A stretch of 64,000 nucleotides of DNA from Akkermansiaceae bacterium (GCA_018402445.1 JAGYIT010000007.1:682001-746000), one strand, 5' to 3'; shown: positions 35,759-44,411, counted from the stretch's first letter. Notes: generated by a model from the letters alone, not told the origin. Made by a program: numbers and translations.

Positions 35759-36137
35759 GGCAGATAGGTTAGGACTGACATTTGGCCTGGCAAGGGGGAC
35801 TTCGATAATTGAGGTGCCAGAGTATCCCGCAGTGGACACAAAGCTTGCGGAACTATCCCCAATGGCGAGGCCGGGTTGCCTCACAAATCGCCATCGGAGA
35901 AGCCGCCCTGCCTGGCCGGATTCGCCCGTATCCAAAGCCAATCGGGGATCGTTTGTGAACACGATGGGCGTAGCAAAACCGCAATCGCAAGCCTCCCTCA
36001 TCCATCTGGATTTTGGGATGGTGGTGCATGCAGTTTCCTCGCTTTGCCGGTGGACAGGCCGTACCGCCGCTTTTATGCCGGTAGGTAGTCCTGAGCCTTT
36101 CCACGGACGACAACGTAAACAAACCCCACAACACACC
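35759..36137. other. Divergent intergenic region (Sel1 / PEP-CTERM)
   Basis: 379 bp separate the divergent starts. It should hold both promoters. No clear -35/-10 pair, riboswitch or hairpin is visible. It contains GAGGTGCCAGAGTATCCCGC and scattered GC-rich stretches but no open frame with coding character. Confidence 0.4.
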
Positions 36138-37592
36138 ATGAGACCACGCTTCATTACCAAATCCTCCCTCCTCCTGCTGGCCTGCGCGGCCTGCGTCAGC
36201 CAAGCGCATGCTGCTGGCGACGCCGCCGCGACTTCGGGATACCTGACCATCCAACCCAACGCGGGTAACACCGGTTACGTTTACACCTTCTCCTGGGTCG
36301 CCCCGGATACGGACAACGACGCTTCCGGCACGACTTACACGGACACCCGTTTTTTACAGCCGTTCGGGTCCGGCAATGGCAGCATCGACGATGTCAACAC
36401 CGGCATCGCCGGGGGCAACTACTTAGCGCCAGGCGGCCAGTTAGTCAGGTATGCCTGGGGCATGTCTACGCCTGGTGACGAAACCGTGCCGACGAACACC
36501 GAAACCGTGGTGCAGTGGCAGGACCCGATGACCTATGATGTCGGTGTTATCGGCCCCTCGGTCGCGAATCCGAGGTTCGATGGCCTCGGTAACTATACCA
36601 ACTTGGAAACGTTCATTGTCGGCTCGGGTATCCAGGGCGTCATCGGCGTCTTCAGCACCAATCCTAACGGCACCGGCGCGGTGACCGGCACCGGCGTCGG
36701 CTTTGGAGTCGACTCCGATGGCCCCAGCGGCCTCCTTGCCCATACCGATGACTTCAGCCCGATGCTGACCGGCTACTCCCACATCCTGGACGCGACCCCA
36801 ACCAATCCCTACTCGAATACCGGCTACGTGCGTGTCGAAGTCCCGTATCCGACGAGCGGTGCCGACTTCACCACGCGCTTCAACCCCGGCACCTATACCG
36901 ATAATGCTGCGATCGAAGTGTTCGTTACCACGAACCCCGAGGGCACATACAACGCCAAGCTTGCCCTCGCTGGCGACATGGACAGTGATTTTGACATCGA
37001 TAACGCCGATATCGGCGTAATCACCGGTAATTTCACCGGTTCGGTGGCTGCGGGTGGCAAATTCTATGCCACCGGCGACCTGACGGCCGATGGTGATGTG
37101 GACAACGCCGACATTGGAATCGTAACCGGTGGCTTCACCGGCTCGCTCGCGGGCAACCTGACCCCAACCGTCGGTGTCCCCGATCTGAAATATAACCCCA
37201 GCACGGGAAACATAACTGTTGATACCGAAGGGCTGGCCATCACTTCGTTCCAATTAGAAAACTACGCTACAGGAACCTTCAATTTCGCCAACTACAACAG
37301 CCCCGAAAACTCCTCCGCGAACCTCTTTGGCTTTACCTACGAGCAGGTGAGTGGCAATGTGATCGGCGACTCGGACGGATTGAATGTCGGCTTCACCGGT
37401 ATGCACGACTTCGGCAACATCCTACCGACGGGTCTTACCCAGCAACAACTGGAAGCCTACCTTCAAACCGCGTTCTGGGGCACCTTCGGCGCGGGTTCCG
37501 GCGAATTCGATCTCGTGGTCATTCCCGAGCCCGGAGCGGCCCTGCTCGGCGGCCTGAGTTTGCTGACACTGCTACGCCGTCGCCGTAACTGA
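36138..37592 (+). CDS. PEP-CTERM sorted protein with dockerin-like repeats
   Basis: 484 residues from ATG at 36138 (MRPRFITKSSLLLLACAACV, signal peptide ending SQAHA-AG). The C-terminus is a PEP-CTERM signal: IPEPGAALLGGLSLLTLL then RRRRN (motif, hydrophobic span, basic tail), recognised by the exosortase EpsH/XrtA system and used in Verrucomicrobia and relatives. Residues ~270-330 carry two EF-hand/dockerin-like units, AGDMDSDFDIDNADIGVITG and TGDLTADGDVDNADIGIVTG, with the D-x-D-x-D calcium ligands. The rest is a beta-rich Gly/Thr/Asn repeat region. It is exported, anchored and possibly processed at the surface. A rho-independent terminator follows at 37623. Confidence 0.92.
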   Translation: MRPRFITKSSLLLLACAACVSQAHAAGDAAATSGYLTIQPNAGNTGYVYTFSWVAPDTDNDASGTTYTDTRFLQPFGSGNGSIDDVNTGIAGGNYLAPGGQLVRYAWGMSTPGDETVPTNTETVVQWQDPMTYDVGVIGPSVANPRFDGLGNYTNLETFIVGSGIQGVIGVFSTNPNGTGAVTGTGVGFGVDSDGPSGLLAHTDDFSPMLTGYSHILDATPTNPYSNTGYVRVEVPYPTSGADFTTRFNPGTYTDNAAIEVFVTTNPEGTYNAKLALAGDMDSDFDIDNADIGVITGNFTGSVAAGGKFYATGDLTADGDVDNADIGIVTGGFTGSLAGNLTPTVGVPDLKYNPSTGNITVDTEGLAITSFQLENYATGTFNFANYNSPENSSANLFGFTYEQVSGNVIGDSDGLNVGFTGMHDFGNILPTGLTQQQLEAYLQTAFWGTFGAGSGEFDLVVIPEPGAALLGGLSLLTLLRRRRN

Positions 37593-37622
37593 TCCGGGAC
37601 CGGCTGGCTGATATTTATCAAC

Positions 37623-37657
37623 CCAGCGGCGGAGTCCTCCTTTGCCGCTGGTTTTTT
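37623..37657 (+). terminator. Rho-independent terminator after PEP-CTERM gene
   Basis: Stem CCAGCGGC (37623-37630) pairs with GCCGCTGG (37644-37651) and is followed by TTTTTT (37652-37657). It lies 30 bp past the stop of the PEP-CTERM gene. Confidence 0.85.
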
Positions 37658-37727
37658 GGTAAGTCCAGTAACAAAAGACCGCGCGAATTTCCGGACACGG
37701 ACGGAAGGTACGAGTGATGATCGTGAA

Positions 37728-38798
37728 ATGAACCGTAGCCCATCCATGCAATGCCAGAGCCGCTCCTTACTGGCGGGGCTGGCGCTGGGTGCGTGTCTTA
37801 CCGCCGCGTCCCGCGCCGGGGTCACGGTGGGCCTCCATTTCGTCGAAGGAGCGGCTGAGCGGATGGATTTCATGCCGATACCCGTTCCCTACTTTCCGGA
37901 AGTGGATCATCTCATCGAGCCTTGGCAGATGACGAATCCGGCGAATCAGTTCGTATTGGATGGAGCCTTCGCAGGCAAGACCGAGGCGGATGTTCGGGCG
38001 GCCGTGGTGGCCTCGGTCAAGGAACGTTACCACTCTATTCCGACGCCGCAGGGCTACGTGCTCGATATCGATTTTCAGGTCGGCGAGGTCAGTGGCCCAG
38101 GAACCGTCAACGTCATTATCGGCAAATACAAGTTGTCAGGAACGTGGTTCGGTTTCACCAAGGATGGCGGCGGTCTTGGTGCGGAAGCCAATGGCGAGAA
38201 CAACTCGGCCGTCTCCGTTGACCGCATTGATTCCCAGTTGCAGGTCGATTTCATCCACTTCGAGGATGCCATCAACGCGATCGCCAACGTCGTGACCCAC
38301 GAAGTCGCACATCTTTTCGATCTCAAACACGTCTGGGCCGCAGCCCGCGCGGATCTGGGATGGCAGCCATCGGATCCGGTGGTGACCCATCCGTTCGACG
38401 TGATGGCGACCGCGTCTTCCGGCCTGCCGGAGGAGGGATGGTTGGAGAAGAATATCTTCACCAGCGTGCCAGGCACGCAAGCCGGCGGCGTCTCGTCGGT
38501 GGATCGCCTGATCCAGACGGTCGGCCTGAAATGGACCGACTCCCCATTGACCATCGCCCGCAATGGTGCGGCCTTCGAACTCAGATGGCCCAGCAGGCCG
38601 GGCAAGGTCTATGACTTGGTCAGCAGCACGGATCTTTCCACACCACCCTCTTCGTGGGAGATTTACGACCCGGATGGGCCTGGCGGCGTGCCGCCTCACG
38701 CGAACCTGCCTCCTTCCGGCACCGGCATCAATGCCCTCAGCGTTTCCGCGCCCGACTCCCGCCGTTTCTTTGCAGTGGGGGAAAAAGCCAGTCCTTGA
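37728..38798 (+). CDS. Secreted metzincin-like zinc metalloprotease
   Basis: 356 residues from ATG at 37728 (MNRSPSMQCQSRSLLAGLAL). The signal peptide ends near ASRAG. The zinc motif HEVAHLFDLKH (H at ~191) fits the extended HExxHxxxxxH pattern, with Asp in place of the usual Gly. A Met-turn candidate FDVMATAS follows (~226), as in metzincins. The C-terminal ~80 residues (LTIARNGAAFELRWPSRPGK, VYDLVSSTDL..., SRRFFAVGE) match the beta domain often found at the ends of verrucomicrobial exported proteins. The substrate is unknown. It lies 135 bp after the PEP-CTERM gene, past its terminator, so it is probably transcribed separately. Confidence 0.82.
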   Translation: MNRSPSMQCQSRSLLAGLALGACLTAASRAGVTVGLHFVEGAAERMDFMPIPVPYFPEVDHLIEPWQMTNPANQFVLDGAFAGKTEADVRAAVVASVKERYHSIPTPQGYVLDIDFQVGEVSGPGTVNVIIGKYKLSGTWFGFTKDGGGLGAEANGENNSAVSVDRIDSQLQVDFIHFEDAINAIANVVTHEVAHLFDLKHVWAAARADLGWQPSDPVVTHPFDVMATASSGLPEEGWLEKNIFTSVPGTQAGGVSSVDRLIQTVGLKWTDSPLTIARNGAAFELRWPSRPGKVYDLVSSTDLSTPPSSWEIYDPDGPGGVPPHANLPPSGTGINALSVSAPDSRRFFAVGEKASP

Positions 38799-38865
38799 AG
38801 ACTGCGACAGCACCCTGTTTATCCCCTCTCGACAACCATTCCGAAAGATATAAGTTTCGTGCCTC

Positions 38866-39927
38866 GTGCCGCTGCAGTTATTATCACACGCCGAGCAGGT
38901 CGCCGCGCATCTGCGTGGTGAGCTGCTGAGGAGCCGCTGGAGCGGGGTGATGCCGGGGATCCTGACCTTGGGTAAAGAACTCGGAGTGAACCACAATACG
39001 ATCGATGCTGCGCTGCAGTTGCTTGAGCAGGAGAAGCTGCTGGAAACGCAGGGTCGCGGCAAGCCGCGGCGGATCGTGCCGCAAACGGGCGGGGTGCGGC
39101 GCGCGCTGCGGGTGAGGATCCTGCTTTTCGAGCCAGCCGACCGAGTGGTGAGCTATAACGTTGAACTGCTACACCACCTGAACGATGCGGGGCATGTCGC
39201 CGCCTTTGCTAGGAAAACCCAGATGGACCTCGGCATGAACGTGAAACGGATCGCACGCTATGTGGAGGAGAGCGAATTTGATGCCTGGGTGGTCTGTGCC
39301 GCGAACCGCGATGTGCTGGAGTGGTTTGCGGAGCAGTCGTTTCCGACCTTCGCAATGTTTGGTCGGATGTCCGGGCTGCCGGTGGCGGGGATGTCGCCGC
39401 GGAAAGCTCTGTCGCTGGCCATGGGGCTGCGGCGCTTGGTGGCACTCGGTCACCGCAAGATCGTGATGATGACGCGCGGCGTGGGCAAATTCGCAAATCC
39501 CAGCTTGCATGAGCAAGGGTTTCTCGATGAATTGAAGGCCATGGGCATCACCCCAGGTGCCTACCATCTTCCGGACTGGGAGGACACTCACAAGGATTTC
39601 CACCGTTGTCTGGATTCGCTGTTCCGGCTGACTCCACCCACCGCACTGATTGTCTGCGAGCCCGCGATTTTTATCGCCGCGCAGCAGCATCTCGCGCACC
39701 GGGGCATTCTCGCGCCGAGGGACGTGTCGCTGATGTGCGACGATCCCTGCCACGTGTTCGATTGGTGCGAGCAGACTATCGCGCACATCAAGTGGGATGA
39801 GCGGCCGATCCTGCATCGCGTGGTTAGATGGGCCGACAACGTGGCTCACGGCAGAACGGACCGCCGCCAGAGCCGCTGCAAAAGCGTTTTCGTCGACGGG
39901 GGAACGATCGGGCCTGTGACGGGATGA
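38866..39927 (+). CDS. GntR-N/LacI-C hybrid transcriptional regulator
   Basis: 353 residues. The winged HTH (LRGELLRSRWSGVMPGILTL, GKELGVNHNTIDAALQLLEQ) has the GntR pattern, with EKLLETQGRGKPRRIV as the wing end. The C-terminal periplasmic-binding-like sensor (VRILLFEPADRVVSYNVELL ... VMMTRGVGKFANPSLHEQGF ... LMCDDPCHVFDW) resembles the LacI family. This hybrid is common in Verrucomicrobia and usually senses a sugar or related ligand. The start is GTG at 38866. Its targets are unknown; the metalloprotease gene just upstream or surface polysaccharide genes are possibilities. Confidence 0.85.
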   Translation: MPLQLLSHAEQVAAHLRGELLRSRWSGVMPGILTLGKELGVNHNTIDAALQLLEQEKLLETQGRGKPRRIVPQTGGVRRALRVRILLFEPADRVVSYNVELLHHLNDAGHVAAFARKTQMDLGMNVKRIARYVEESEFDAWVVCAANRDVLEWFAEQSFPTFAMFGRMSGLPVAGMSPRKALSLAMGLRRLVALGHRKIVMMTRGVGKFANPSLHEQGFLDELKAMGITPGAYHLPDWEDTHKDFHRCLDSLFRLTPPTALIVCEPAIFIAAQQHLAHRGILAPRDVSLMCDDPCHVFDWCEQTIAHIKWDERPILHRVVRWADNVAHGRTDRRQSRCKSVFVDGGTIGPVTG

Positions 39928-40100
39928 TATCATACCCGAGAGCGACGCTAACAGCCATAGCCTTCGTTTTGTTGTTTGCGGGAAAGTTCTTAGAATTCAG
40001 CGCATGTGCGTGTCGGAAACACGGAAGCCGCCCGCCCATTTGAAAAGGTTGAGAGAGACAAAACAGGGGTGGTTTTGATGATGTTTGAGTTCATTTTGTT

Positions 40101-41606
40101 TCATTCTTTCGTGCTTTCGAGCCACTTGTTGTATTCGGAATGGGCGTAGTGGATGATGTTGACGCCGAGCTGGTAGCAGGATTCCCAGATCTCGCGTGGG
40201 ACGCCGGAATGGCCGTCGGCCCAAGCGTCGCCGATATCGCCGGGATGGTAATACACGGCAAGCCGCCCGTCCACCACCCAGCCGAGCGCGTTGGAGCGGC
40301 CGTGCGGGGCGACGATGGGAAGCCGGGGCAACGGATAGGGGATCCGGTGGATGGGGTGGTCGAGGTAAACGTTGATCGGCTCCACGGTGGGCAGGACTCG
40401 TTTCATCATCCCGACGAACTGCCCCTCCCAGCCCGAGCTGCCGCCGTTGTCGCCGAAGAGCATGCCGTGGTGGTCGAGCAGGTAGGTGCGGAGGATCTTG
40501 ATTTCGGAGTCGCTGACGTTAATGCCGCGTTGACCCGTCATGTAAAGCATGGGCGGGCTTTTGCGGGCGGGAAAGGCCTTGAGTCGGGCAATCTCCATCG
40601 GTTCCGGTCGGTCGCTGGTGGGCTGGCCGAGGCGGACGCTGTATTCGGTGAGGAGATTGAGGTCGGAGCCGCGCGACATGTCCTGATCCCAATCGCCGCC
40701 CTCATATTTCAGCCGGATGAAACGCACCTTGCCGCGCGTGGTGCCCGCCGAGTAGCCCGCTCCGTCGCCTTTGCCCTGGCCGATCTTGTAGAGGTGCTCG
40801 GTGACCTCGAGGACGTTGAGCTTCACGTCGTCGATGGGCGGCGGATTGAAGAGCACGCTGCTGTAAGGGTTGATTACATACTTTTTCTTGATGACTTTCT
40901 GAATCTGCACGACCTGGCGGAGTTGCTTCTGCTCGCCGCCGCCGAGCGGTGCCTCATACACGGCGCAGCCGGTCATGCGGGTGAGCACCATCGAGATGAG
41001 ACCGAAGAGCAGGGTGTAGGTGAGGAGGGTGAAGGCGGATTGGCGGAGGTGCGGGTTCTTCTTTCCGAAATACCATGCGGCGAGCCTGCGCGGATCCCAG
41101 CTGCGCCTGCGGACATTGGCCGAGGCCATCCGTTTCGTCTCTCGGTCGATCCACCAGACGGCCCATGCCAGGCCGATGAAAAACGCACCGAAGGCACCCG
41201 CGGTGTTGAGAGAGGAGGAAAGGGAGTAGGCGGAGAAAACGAGCGGGAGATGGGCGATGAACTGCCACGCGGGGATGTAGGTCACGCTGAGGACGGCGCG
41301 ATGGCGGATGACGGACGCTGGGGAGGTATTGATGCTTTCCGTGCCAATGCCGCCCGGTTGCAGCAGGCTGCGTAACCGAAAGCTACAGCAGGCTGTAGCA
41401 GTCCAAGGGCTTGTACGACGGATCCAGTAGATGCAGGCCGGCGCGGCGGAAAGGAAGGCCAGGGCATGGAACCAGGGTGGAAACCGGAACCAGACCTGGG
41501 CGTCCAGCCAGACGAGGCACCACAGCGCCGCGAAGATTCCGGTGAGCGCGTCCGGCTGGCGGACGCGTTTCCGGAAGACCTCCCAGTGCCGACGGGCATC
41601 CATCAT
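40101..41606 (-). CDS. DUF4159 membrane protein of the Exb operon
   Basis: 501 residues. N-terminal spans (ALTGIFAALWCLVWLDAQVW, AFGAFFIGLAWAVWWID, FTLLTYTLLFGLISMVL) anchor it; the C-terminal ~230 residues are the DUF4159 domain (MLYMTGQRGINVSDSEIKIL, LLDHHGMLFGDNGGSSGWEG, PYPLPRLPIVAPHGRSNALG). Its start overlaps the preceding gene by ATGA (41603-41606), so it is coupled. A REP-like element (41332-41408) lies inside the first membrane region and is read through in frame. It is the last of five coupled genes with ExbB and two ExbD. The function of DUF4159 is unknown; a role with the Exb motor is inferred from the operon. Confidence 0.85.
   Translation of the reverse strand: MMDARRHWEVFRKRVRQPDALTGIFAALWCLVWLDAQVWFRFPPWFHALAFLSAAPACIYWIRRTSPWTATACCSFRLRSLLQPGGIGTESINTSPASVIRHRAVLSVTYIPAWQFIAHLPLVFSAYSLSSSLNTAGAFGAFFIGLAWAVWWIDRETKRMASANVRRRSWDPRRLAAWYFGKKNPHLRQSAFTLLTYTLLFGLISMVLTRMTGCAVYEAPLGGGEQKQLRQVVQIQKVIKKKYVINPYSSVLFNPPPIDDVKLNVLEVTEHLYKIGQGKGDGAGYSAGTTRGKVRFIRLKYEGGDWDQDMSRGSDLNLLTEYSVRLGQPTSDRPEPMEIARLKAFPARKSPPMLYMTGQRGINVSDSEIKILRTYLLDHHGMLFGDNGGSSGWEGQFVGMMKRVLPTVEPINVYLDHPIHRIPYPLPRLPIVAPHGRSNALGWVVDGRLAVYYHPGDIGDAWADGHSGVPREIWESCYQLGVNIIHYAHSEYNKWLESTKE
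41332..41408. repeat. REP-like hairpin inside the DUF4159 gene
   Basis: In reverse complement it matches the left unit at 11759-11836. The stem is GCTACAG CCTG CTGTAGC, where the other copy has GCGGCAG...CTGCTGC and the third arm has GCGGCAG...CTGCCGC. The two-base swap is compensatory. The frame stays open. Confidence 0.82.
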
Positions 41607-42052
41607 TCCAGATCCTTGAGGAAATCATCCCCCTTGTTTTCGAGCGGATTCGTGTTGGGCGGAGCGGACAGTTCCTCTCCTACGCCGAGCTTCGATAGCG
41701 GATCGGGCGCGGGCTCGGCGGCGGGTTCGGCAGGTTGCGGGGTTTCCACGGGGGCTTCTGTAGGAGCGGGTTTCTCCGCTACGGGAGCCGGTTTCTCCTC
41801 GCCGCCCATGAAATAGGGGATGGCGGTGAAAAGCAGGATGCCGCCCGCGACTATCGTGGACGAAAGCACAAGGGAGCGGAACAGTCCGCTTTGCGCGACG
41901 ACACCAAGCATTTCCTGCGGACTCTTGCCTTTGAGTTCGCGCAGGAACGCCTGGATCTCGCCGACGGTGGCGCGGGAGTTGTCCCTCAGCTCACGGAGGT
42001 CGGCCTTGCTGCTGGCCATGTTGGTGCGGGTTTCGGTGGGTTTGCTTTTCAT
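41603..42052 (-). CDS. Single-pass Pro/Ala-rich membrane protein (TonB-like topology)
   Basis: 149 residues from ATG at 42052 (MKSKPTETRTNMASSKADLR). A cytoplasmic N-terminal region (~1-60) is followed by one span (SLVLSSTIVAGGILLFTAIP), then a Pro/Ala/Glu-rich stretch (EEKPAPVAEKPAPTEAPVET) and an acidic end. This layout (short inside, one span, Pro-rich periplasmic linker) resembles TonB/TolA without a recognisable TonB C-terminal domain. The start overlaps the upstream ExbD stop and the stop overlaps the DUF4159 start, so coupling is tight. Confidence 0.75.
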   Translation of the reverse strand: MKSKPTETRTNMASSKADLRELRDNSRATVGEIQAFLRELKGKSPQEMLGVVAQSGLFRSLVLSSTIVAGGILLFTAIPYFMGGEEKPAPVAEKPAPTEAPVETPQPAEPAAEPAPDPLSKLGVGEELSAPPNTNPLENKGDDFLKDLE

Positions 42053-42465
42053 CGTTGGGCGGGTTGTTCCTCGGGTTCGAGGATGTGGATCAGGTCGCCG
42101 CCGGCCTCGCTGATGGCGGCGATCACGGGTTCGAAGACCTTGGCTTTCGCGTCGCGGTCCACTTTCAGGAAGACGTGGCGCTGTCCGGCGGGGGCTTCTC
42201 CGAGAACGGTGGAGAGCCTGGCCGCGAGTTCCTCCGGGGAAATTTCCTTGCCGTCGAGGTAGGTCTTGGAGCCGGTGTCGATGGCGACGCTGGCGAGCGC
42301 GGCGGGAGCCATCTCCAGCTTGTCCTCGCGGGCGGGCTGCCACTGGATGTGGCTGTCATCCTGCGCGCGGGCGAGGATGACGAAGAAGATGAGCAGCAGG
42401 AAAGCGATGTCGCCCATTGCGAAGGAGGGCACCGAGGCAGTGAGTTTCTTGCGTTGGATCTTCAT
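42049..42465 (-). CDS. ExbD/TolR family protein (second copy)
   Basis: 138 residues from ATG at 42465 (MKIQRKKLTASVPSFAMGDI). One span (IAFLLLIFFVILARAQDDSH) follows a short cytoplasmic start, then a periplasmic domain (VAIDTGSKTYLDGKEISPEE..., VFLKVDRDAKAKVFEPVIAA). The conserved Asp just before the span (MGDIAFLLLIFF) matches the proton-path Asp of ExbD/TolR. The start overlaps the first exbD stop and the stop overlaps the next gene's ATG. With ExbB it should form a proton-driven motor. Confidence 0.88.
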   Translation of the reverse strand: MKIQRKKLTASVPSFAMGDIAFLLLIFFVILARAQDDSHIQWQPAREDKLEMAPAALASVAIDTGSKTYLDGKEISPEELAARLSTVLGEAPAGQRHVFLKVDRDAKAKVFEPVIAAISEAGGDLIHILEPEEQPAQR

Positions 42466-42885
42466 TCCACAGGGATGGTTCGTTCGCTCTCGATCTCAAG
42501 GGTGAGGATGCCGCCCGCGCTGTCGATGGCGCGGGAGACGCCGATCCAGGCGGGGTAGGGGGTGTCGGGCGCAGCTTTTCACCACCACGATCCGATCCTG
42601 CTCGCGGGTCTTCGTTTTCAGCTCGGCGGCGATGCGGCGGGTGAACTCCGGGAGCTGCAAGGGGCTGCCGTTCAGCACGATGCTGGAGGGCGTGATCGAG
42701 ACCTCTAGGTTCTTGCTCTGCTCGCGCTCCTCGGATTTCTCCTCGGTCTTCGGCAAGGCCTGCGACATGCCCGTCTCCGGCTGCACGGCGGCGCAGACCA
42801 GGAAAAAGATGATCAGCGTGAACGCGATGTCGGAGCTCGCGCAGGCGGGCGGATCGATCAGCAGTTTTCCGCGCTTCAGCCTCAT
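42462..42885 (-). pseudogene. ExbD/TolR family protein (first copy), frameshifted
   Basis: Starts MRLKRGKLLIDPPACASSDI, with the Asp before the span AFTLIIFFLVCAAVQPETGM. After REQDRIVVVK the frame changes: an A-run of four at 42576-42579 needs one A removed to give AAPDTPYPAWIGVSRAIDSA and the end ILTLEIESERTIPVE, with TGA at 42462-42464 overlapping the next ATG. This repaired protein is 140 residues, the normal ExbD size. The precise overlap in the repaired frame argues that the gene is real and that the extra base is an error or a very recent mutation. It is the second gene after exbB. Confidence 0.85.
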
Positions 42886-43595
42886 GGTTCACCTTTTTCT
42901 AAAGTCAGGCGGAGGGTGACGACCTCGATGAGCTCCGCTGCCGAGGATTCCACCTGTAGGACGAAGTCGTTGATGATGCCGGTGAAATAGTTGAACGCCA
43001 TGTAGGCCGGGATGCCGACCACGAGGCCGAAGGCGGTGGTGAGCAGTGCGACGCGGATCCCGGAGGCGGCGGCCTGGACGATGTTCTGTTGGCCGATGTT
43101 CGCCTCGATGTCACCGAAGGCGACGATCATGCCCTGCACCGTGCCGAGGAAGCCAAGCATGGGCGCGACCGAGGCGATAGTCGCAAGGATGGGTAGGTGT
43201 TTTTCCAAGGCGGCGACGATGTTCACGCCGTAGTTCTCCATGCTCTTGATGACCTGCTGTTCCATCTGCGCGGGGTCGTAGTTGAGCCGCCGCAGGACGA
43301 GGTATTTGCGCAGCCCGTTGGAAAGCACGGCTGGCACGGGGCCGCGGGCGGCGTCGCAGAGTTCGAGCGATTCCTCGACCTTGTCCTCGGAAAGCAGCGC
43401 GATGACCTTTTCCCGCAGCGCCCCGGCATCCGTTTCCAGAAGCCTGAGGCTGCGGTAACGCTCGATGATCACGGCGATGGCGAGGATCAACAGCGCGAGG
43501 ATGGGCCACATGAAAACGCCACCTTCGAGCAGGATTTTAAGCGCGCCGCTGTCGAAGAATCCGGCGGCGAGGGTGGATGGGAAGGGGAGGTTCAT
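42882..43595 (-). CDS. ExbB/TolQ/MotA family proton channel protein
   Basis: 237 residues. Three spans: ILLEGGVFMWPILALLILAI (first), ILATIASVAPMLGFLGTVQG (second), and VALLTTAFGLVVGIPAYMAF (third). The polar Thr/Ser and Gly/Pro in GFLGTVQGMI and TTAFGLVVGIPAYMAFNYF match ExbB/TolQ. It works with ExbD to use the proton gradient. The start is ATG at 43595 (MNLPFPSTLAAGFF). The stop overlaps the exbD start by ATGA. It is the first gene of the coupled set; the next gene on the same strand upstream is the giant TPR gene, with a vapBC-type module on the other strand between them. Confidence 0.92.
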   Translation of the reverse strand: MNLPFPSTLAAGFFDSGALKILLEGGVFMWPILALLILAIAVIIERYRSLRLLETDAGALREKVIALLSEDKVEESLELCDAARGPVPAVLSNGLRKYLVLRRLNYDPAQMEQQVIKSMENYGVNIVAALEKHLPILATIASVAPMLGFLGTVQGMIVAFGDIEANIGQQNIVQAAASGIRVALLTTAFGLVVGIPAYMAFNYFTGIINDFVLQVESSAAELIEVVTLRLTLEKGEP

Positions 43596-43722
43596 GGGTG
43601 TTTGATGGCACAGGATGAAAGGGATACGGGGGCAGGTGAAGCGGGAATTTCAAAAGGGTTGGGATTGATCGAACAAAGTAGTGAAATTAAGCGAACCGCC
43701 AACAAAGACTTCGCAGGGTTAC

Positions 43723-43758
43723 TTGACATAGGGTAAGGAATGAATTAATATTCCTTAC
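43723..43758 (+). promoter_or_regulatory. Sigma70-type promoter with palindromic operator, leaderless
   Basis: TTGACA (43723-43728), a 17-bp spacer, TAATAT (43746-43751), then the ATG at 43759, so transcription should start at or next to the initiation codon. The inverted repeat GTAAGGAAT (43733-43741) / ATTCCTTAC (43750-43758) overlaps the -10 and the start, as expected for autorepression by an AbrB-type antitoxin. Confidence 0.75.
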
Positions 43759-44025
43759 ATGATCCGATCTACCCTTACCAGCAAGAACCAGACCACCGTG
43801 CCCAAGGCGGTGATGGCGGCTTTGAAACTGAAGCCTTCGGATCAGCTCGTTTACGAAATCGGAGCGGACGGGCGGGTCGTTCTGACTGCGAAGACCGAGA
43901 CCTTCGCGAGTGTGGCTGCCGGTCTTCCTGAAAAACCGAAGCGGAAGCCCGTCCCGACCATCGGGGATATGGACAGGGCGATCAAGGAGATGGCCGCGAA
44001 ACGTTACTCCCGGAGCGCTTCATGA
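43759..44025 (+). CDS. AbrB/MazE-type antitoxin
   Basis: 88 residues. The N-terminal MIRSTLTSKNQTTVPKAVMA matches the swapped-hairpin AbrB domain (K-N-Q-x-T-V-P-K). The Lys/Pro-rich C-terminal tail (GLPEKPKRKPVPTIGDMDRA) is the likely toxin-binding part. It starts directly at the predicted transcription start. The toxin gene overlaps by ATGA (44022-44025). Such antitoxins bind their own operator, here the palindrome at 43733-43758. Confidence 0.85.
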   Translation: MIRSTLTSKNQTTVPKAVMAALKLKPSDQLVYEIGADGRVVLTAKTETFASVAAGLPEKPKRKPVPTIGDMDRAIKEMAAKRYSRSAS

Positions 44026-44411
44026 TCGCGCTCGACACCAACATACTCGTCCGTTTTTTCGCGAAGGATGACGAAGCGCAGTTGCGTAAAGTCCACGCTT
44101 TGCTCGGGCTGGAAGACACCGCTTTCTTCATCTGTGATCTTGTTCTCGTGGAAACCCATTGGGTGCTGAGGAGCATCTATGAATGGACATGCGCGGAGGT
44201 GGCCGACGCGTTTTTCAGGCTGACTTCGATCCATAATCTTGAGTTTGAAAACGAAGCCCATCTCCGGCTTGCGCTCAACGCCCTTCAGGAAGGCGCGGAT
44301 CTTGCGGACGAGCTGATCGTGCGGGCAAGTCGTGAGCGCGGTGCTGAATCCTTTGCCACTTTCGACAAGGGAATCATCAGGCGTCAGGGGGGCTTCGCGG
44401 CGTCACCTTGA
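44022..44411 (+). CDS. PIN-domain toxin (VapC-like)
   Basis: 129 residues. PIN ribonuclease fold: MIALDTNILVRFF (Asp5, first acidic residue), VLVETHWVL (Glu), DLADELIVRASRERGAESFA (Asp at the third site) and FDKGIIRRQ (last Asp). It is translationally coupled to the antitoxin. PIN toxins cut specific RNAs. Its stop is 5 bp from the stop of the convergent giant TPR gene. It sits in an otherwise minus-strand cluster, so it probably arrived by insertion. Confidence 0.9.
   Translation: MIALDTNILVRFFAKDDEAQLRKVHALLGLEDTAFFICDLVLVETHWVLRSIYEWTCAEVADAFFRLTSIHNLEFENEAHLRLALNALQEGADLADELIVRASRERGAESFATFDKGIIRRQGGFAASP

Noticed and set aside
40140..41375. Long plus-strand open frame opposite the DUF4159 gene
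   Set aside because: The opposite frame has DUF4159 domain matches, membrane spans and operon overlaps; the plus frame has no such features.
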